A DNA stretch of 64,000 bases from Certhia americana (taxonomy: Eukaryota > Chordata > Aves > Passeriformes > Certhiidae), in contig CM031861.1 in assembly GCA_018697195.1 (NCBI GenBank), positions 1,038,421 to 1,102,420 of the forward strand, in the 5' to 3' direction. The number at the start of each line of letters is the position of its first letter. Within the stretch, counting starts at the first letter, position 1. Positions 63,861 through 64,000 of the stretch are shown here, one piece after another. Made by a program: the position numbers and the translations under genes. Under the pieces are notes generated by a model, which saw nothing but the letters and a program-made list of their open reading frames with translations, had not been told where the DNA came from and did no database searches.

Positions 63861-64000
63861 TCCCTCGGGATCTGGGTGCTGCCGTCCCAACAAGGGATGG
63901 GCAGGAGGTGAAGGGCTGGAAAATGTTGGGGCAGGAGGGGACAAGGGACAGGAGGTGATGAGCAGGGAGAAGACGGACCAGGAGATGATGGACTGGGAGA
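63861..64000. other. Right edge of window upstream of GCHFR
   Basis: Only 140 bases, with short GGGACA/GATGATGG-type repeats near the end (ACCAGGAGATGATGGACTGG). No gene is seen. Confidence 0.4.

Overview
This is a vertebrate nuclear window, most likely avian. Every gene is split into GT-AG exons with AATAAA poly(A) signals. Introns and spacers are short and GC-rich, the dispersed repeats are mostly truncated CR1-type retroposon 3' ends in both orientations, and the gene order mixes loci whose human orthologues lie on 11q13 (MRPL21) and 15q15 (DNAJC17, C15orf62, GCHFR), as expected for a chicken chromosome 5-like block. A songbird is possible (a Topors-like RING/SR gene and a solo-LTR-like element), but that is inference. 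All exon models were built by eye from splice sites, phase and recalled family sequences; no alignment was run.

Layout. 1-0.64 kb: purine-rich minisatellite. 1.1-10.7 kb (+): MRPL21, six coding exons; the first exon with the mitochondrial presequence is not found. 10.7-17.4 kb: spacer with a GT microsatellite, a promoter-like cluster near 16.2 kb and a solo-LTR-like element (- strand). 17.7-23.8 kb (+): a RERG-like small GTPase, four coding exons, CpG-rich promoter. 23.8-29.9 kb: gene-free spacer with homopolymer runs and one perfect hairpin. 30.8-40.1 kb (+): a type II membrane glycoside hydrolase family 31-like protein (MYORG / SITS-binding-protein type), ten coding exons, whose two catalytic acids look substituted; intron 8 holds an 0.88 kb AT-rich minisatellite. 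40.9-42.5 kb (-): an intact RING-finger/arginine-serine-repeat gene, probably Topors-like and perhaps lineage-specific. 43.6-57.8 kb (+): DNAJC17, eleven coding exons, behind a CpG-rich promoter with four ZNF143/THAP11-like motifs. C15orf62 lies on the opposite strand inside DNAJC17 intron 10. 58.1-63.7 kb (-): GCHFR, three exons, converging tail-to-tail with DNAJC17.

The genes are unrelated in function: mitochondrial translation (MRPL21), Ras-type signalling, a secretory-pathway GH31-like protein, a probable ubiquitin/SUMO ligase, a J-domain/RRM nuclear co-chaperone (DNAJC17), and feedback control of tetrahydrobiopterin synthesis (GCHFR). The most interesting items are the RING/SR-repeat gene, the apparent loss of catalysis in the GH31-like protein, the nested antisense C15orf62, and several unusual repeats.
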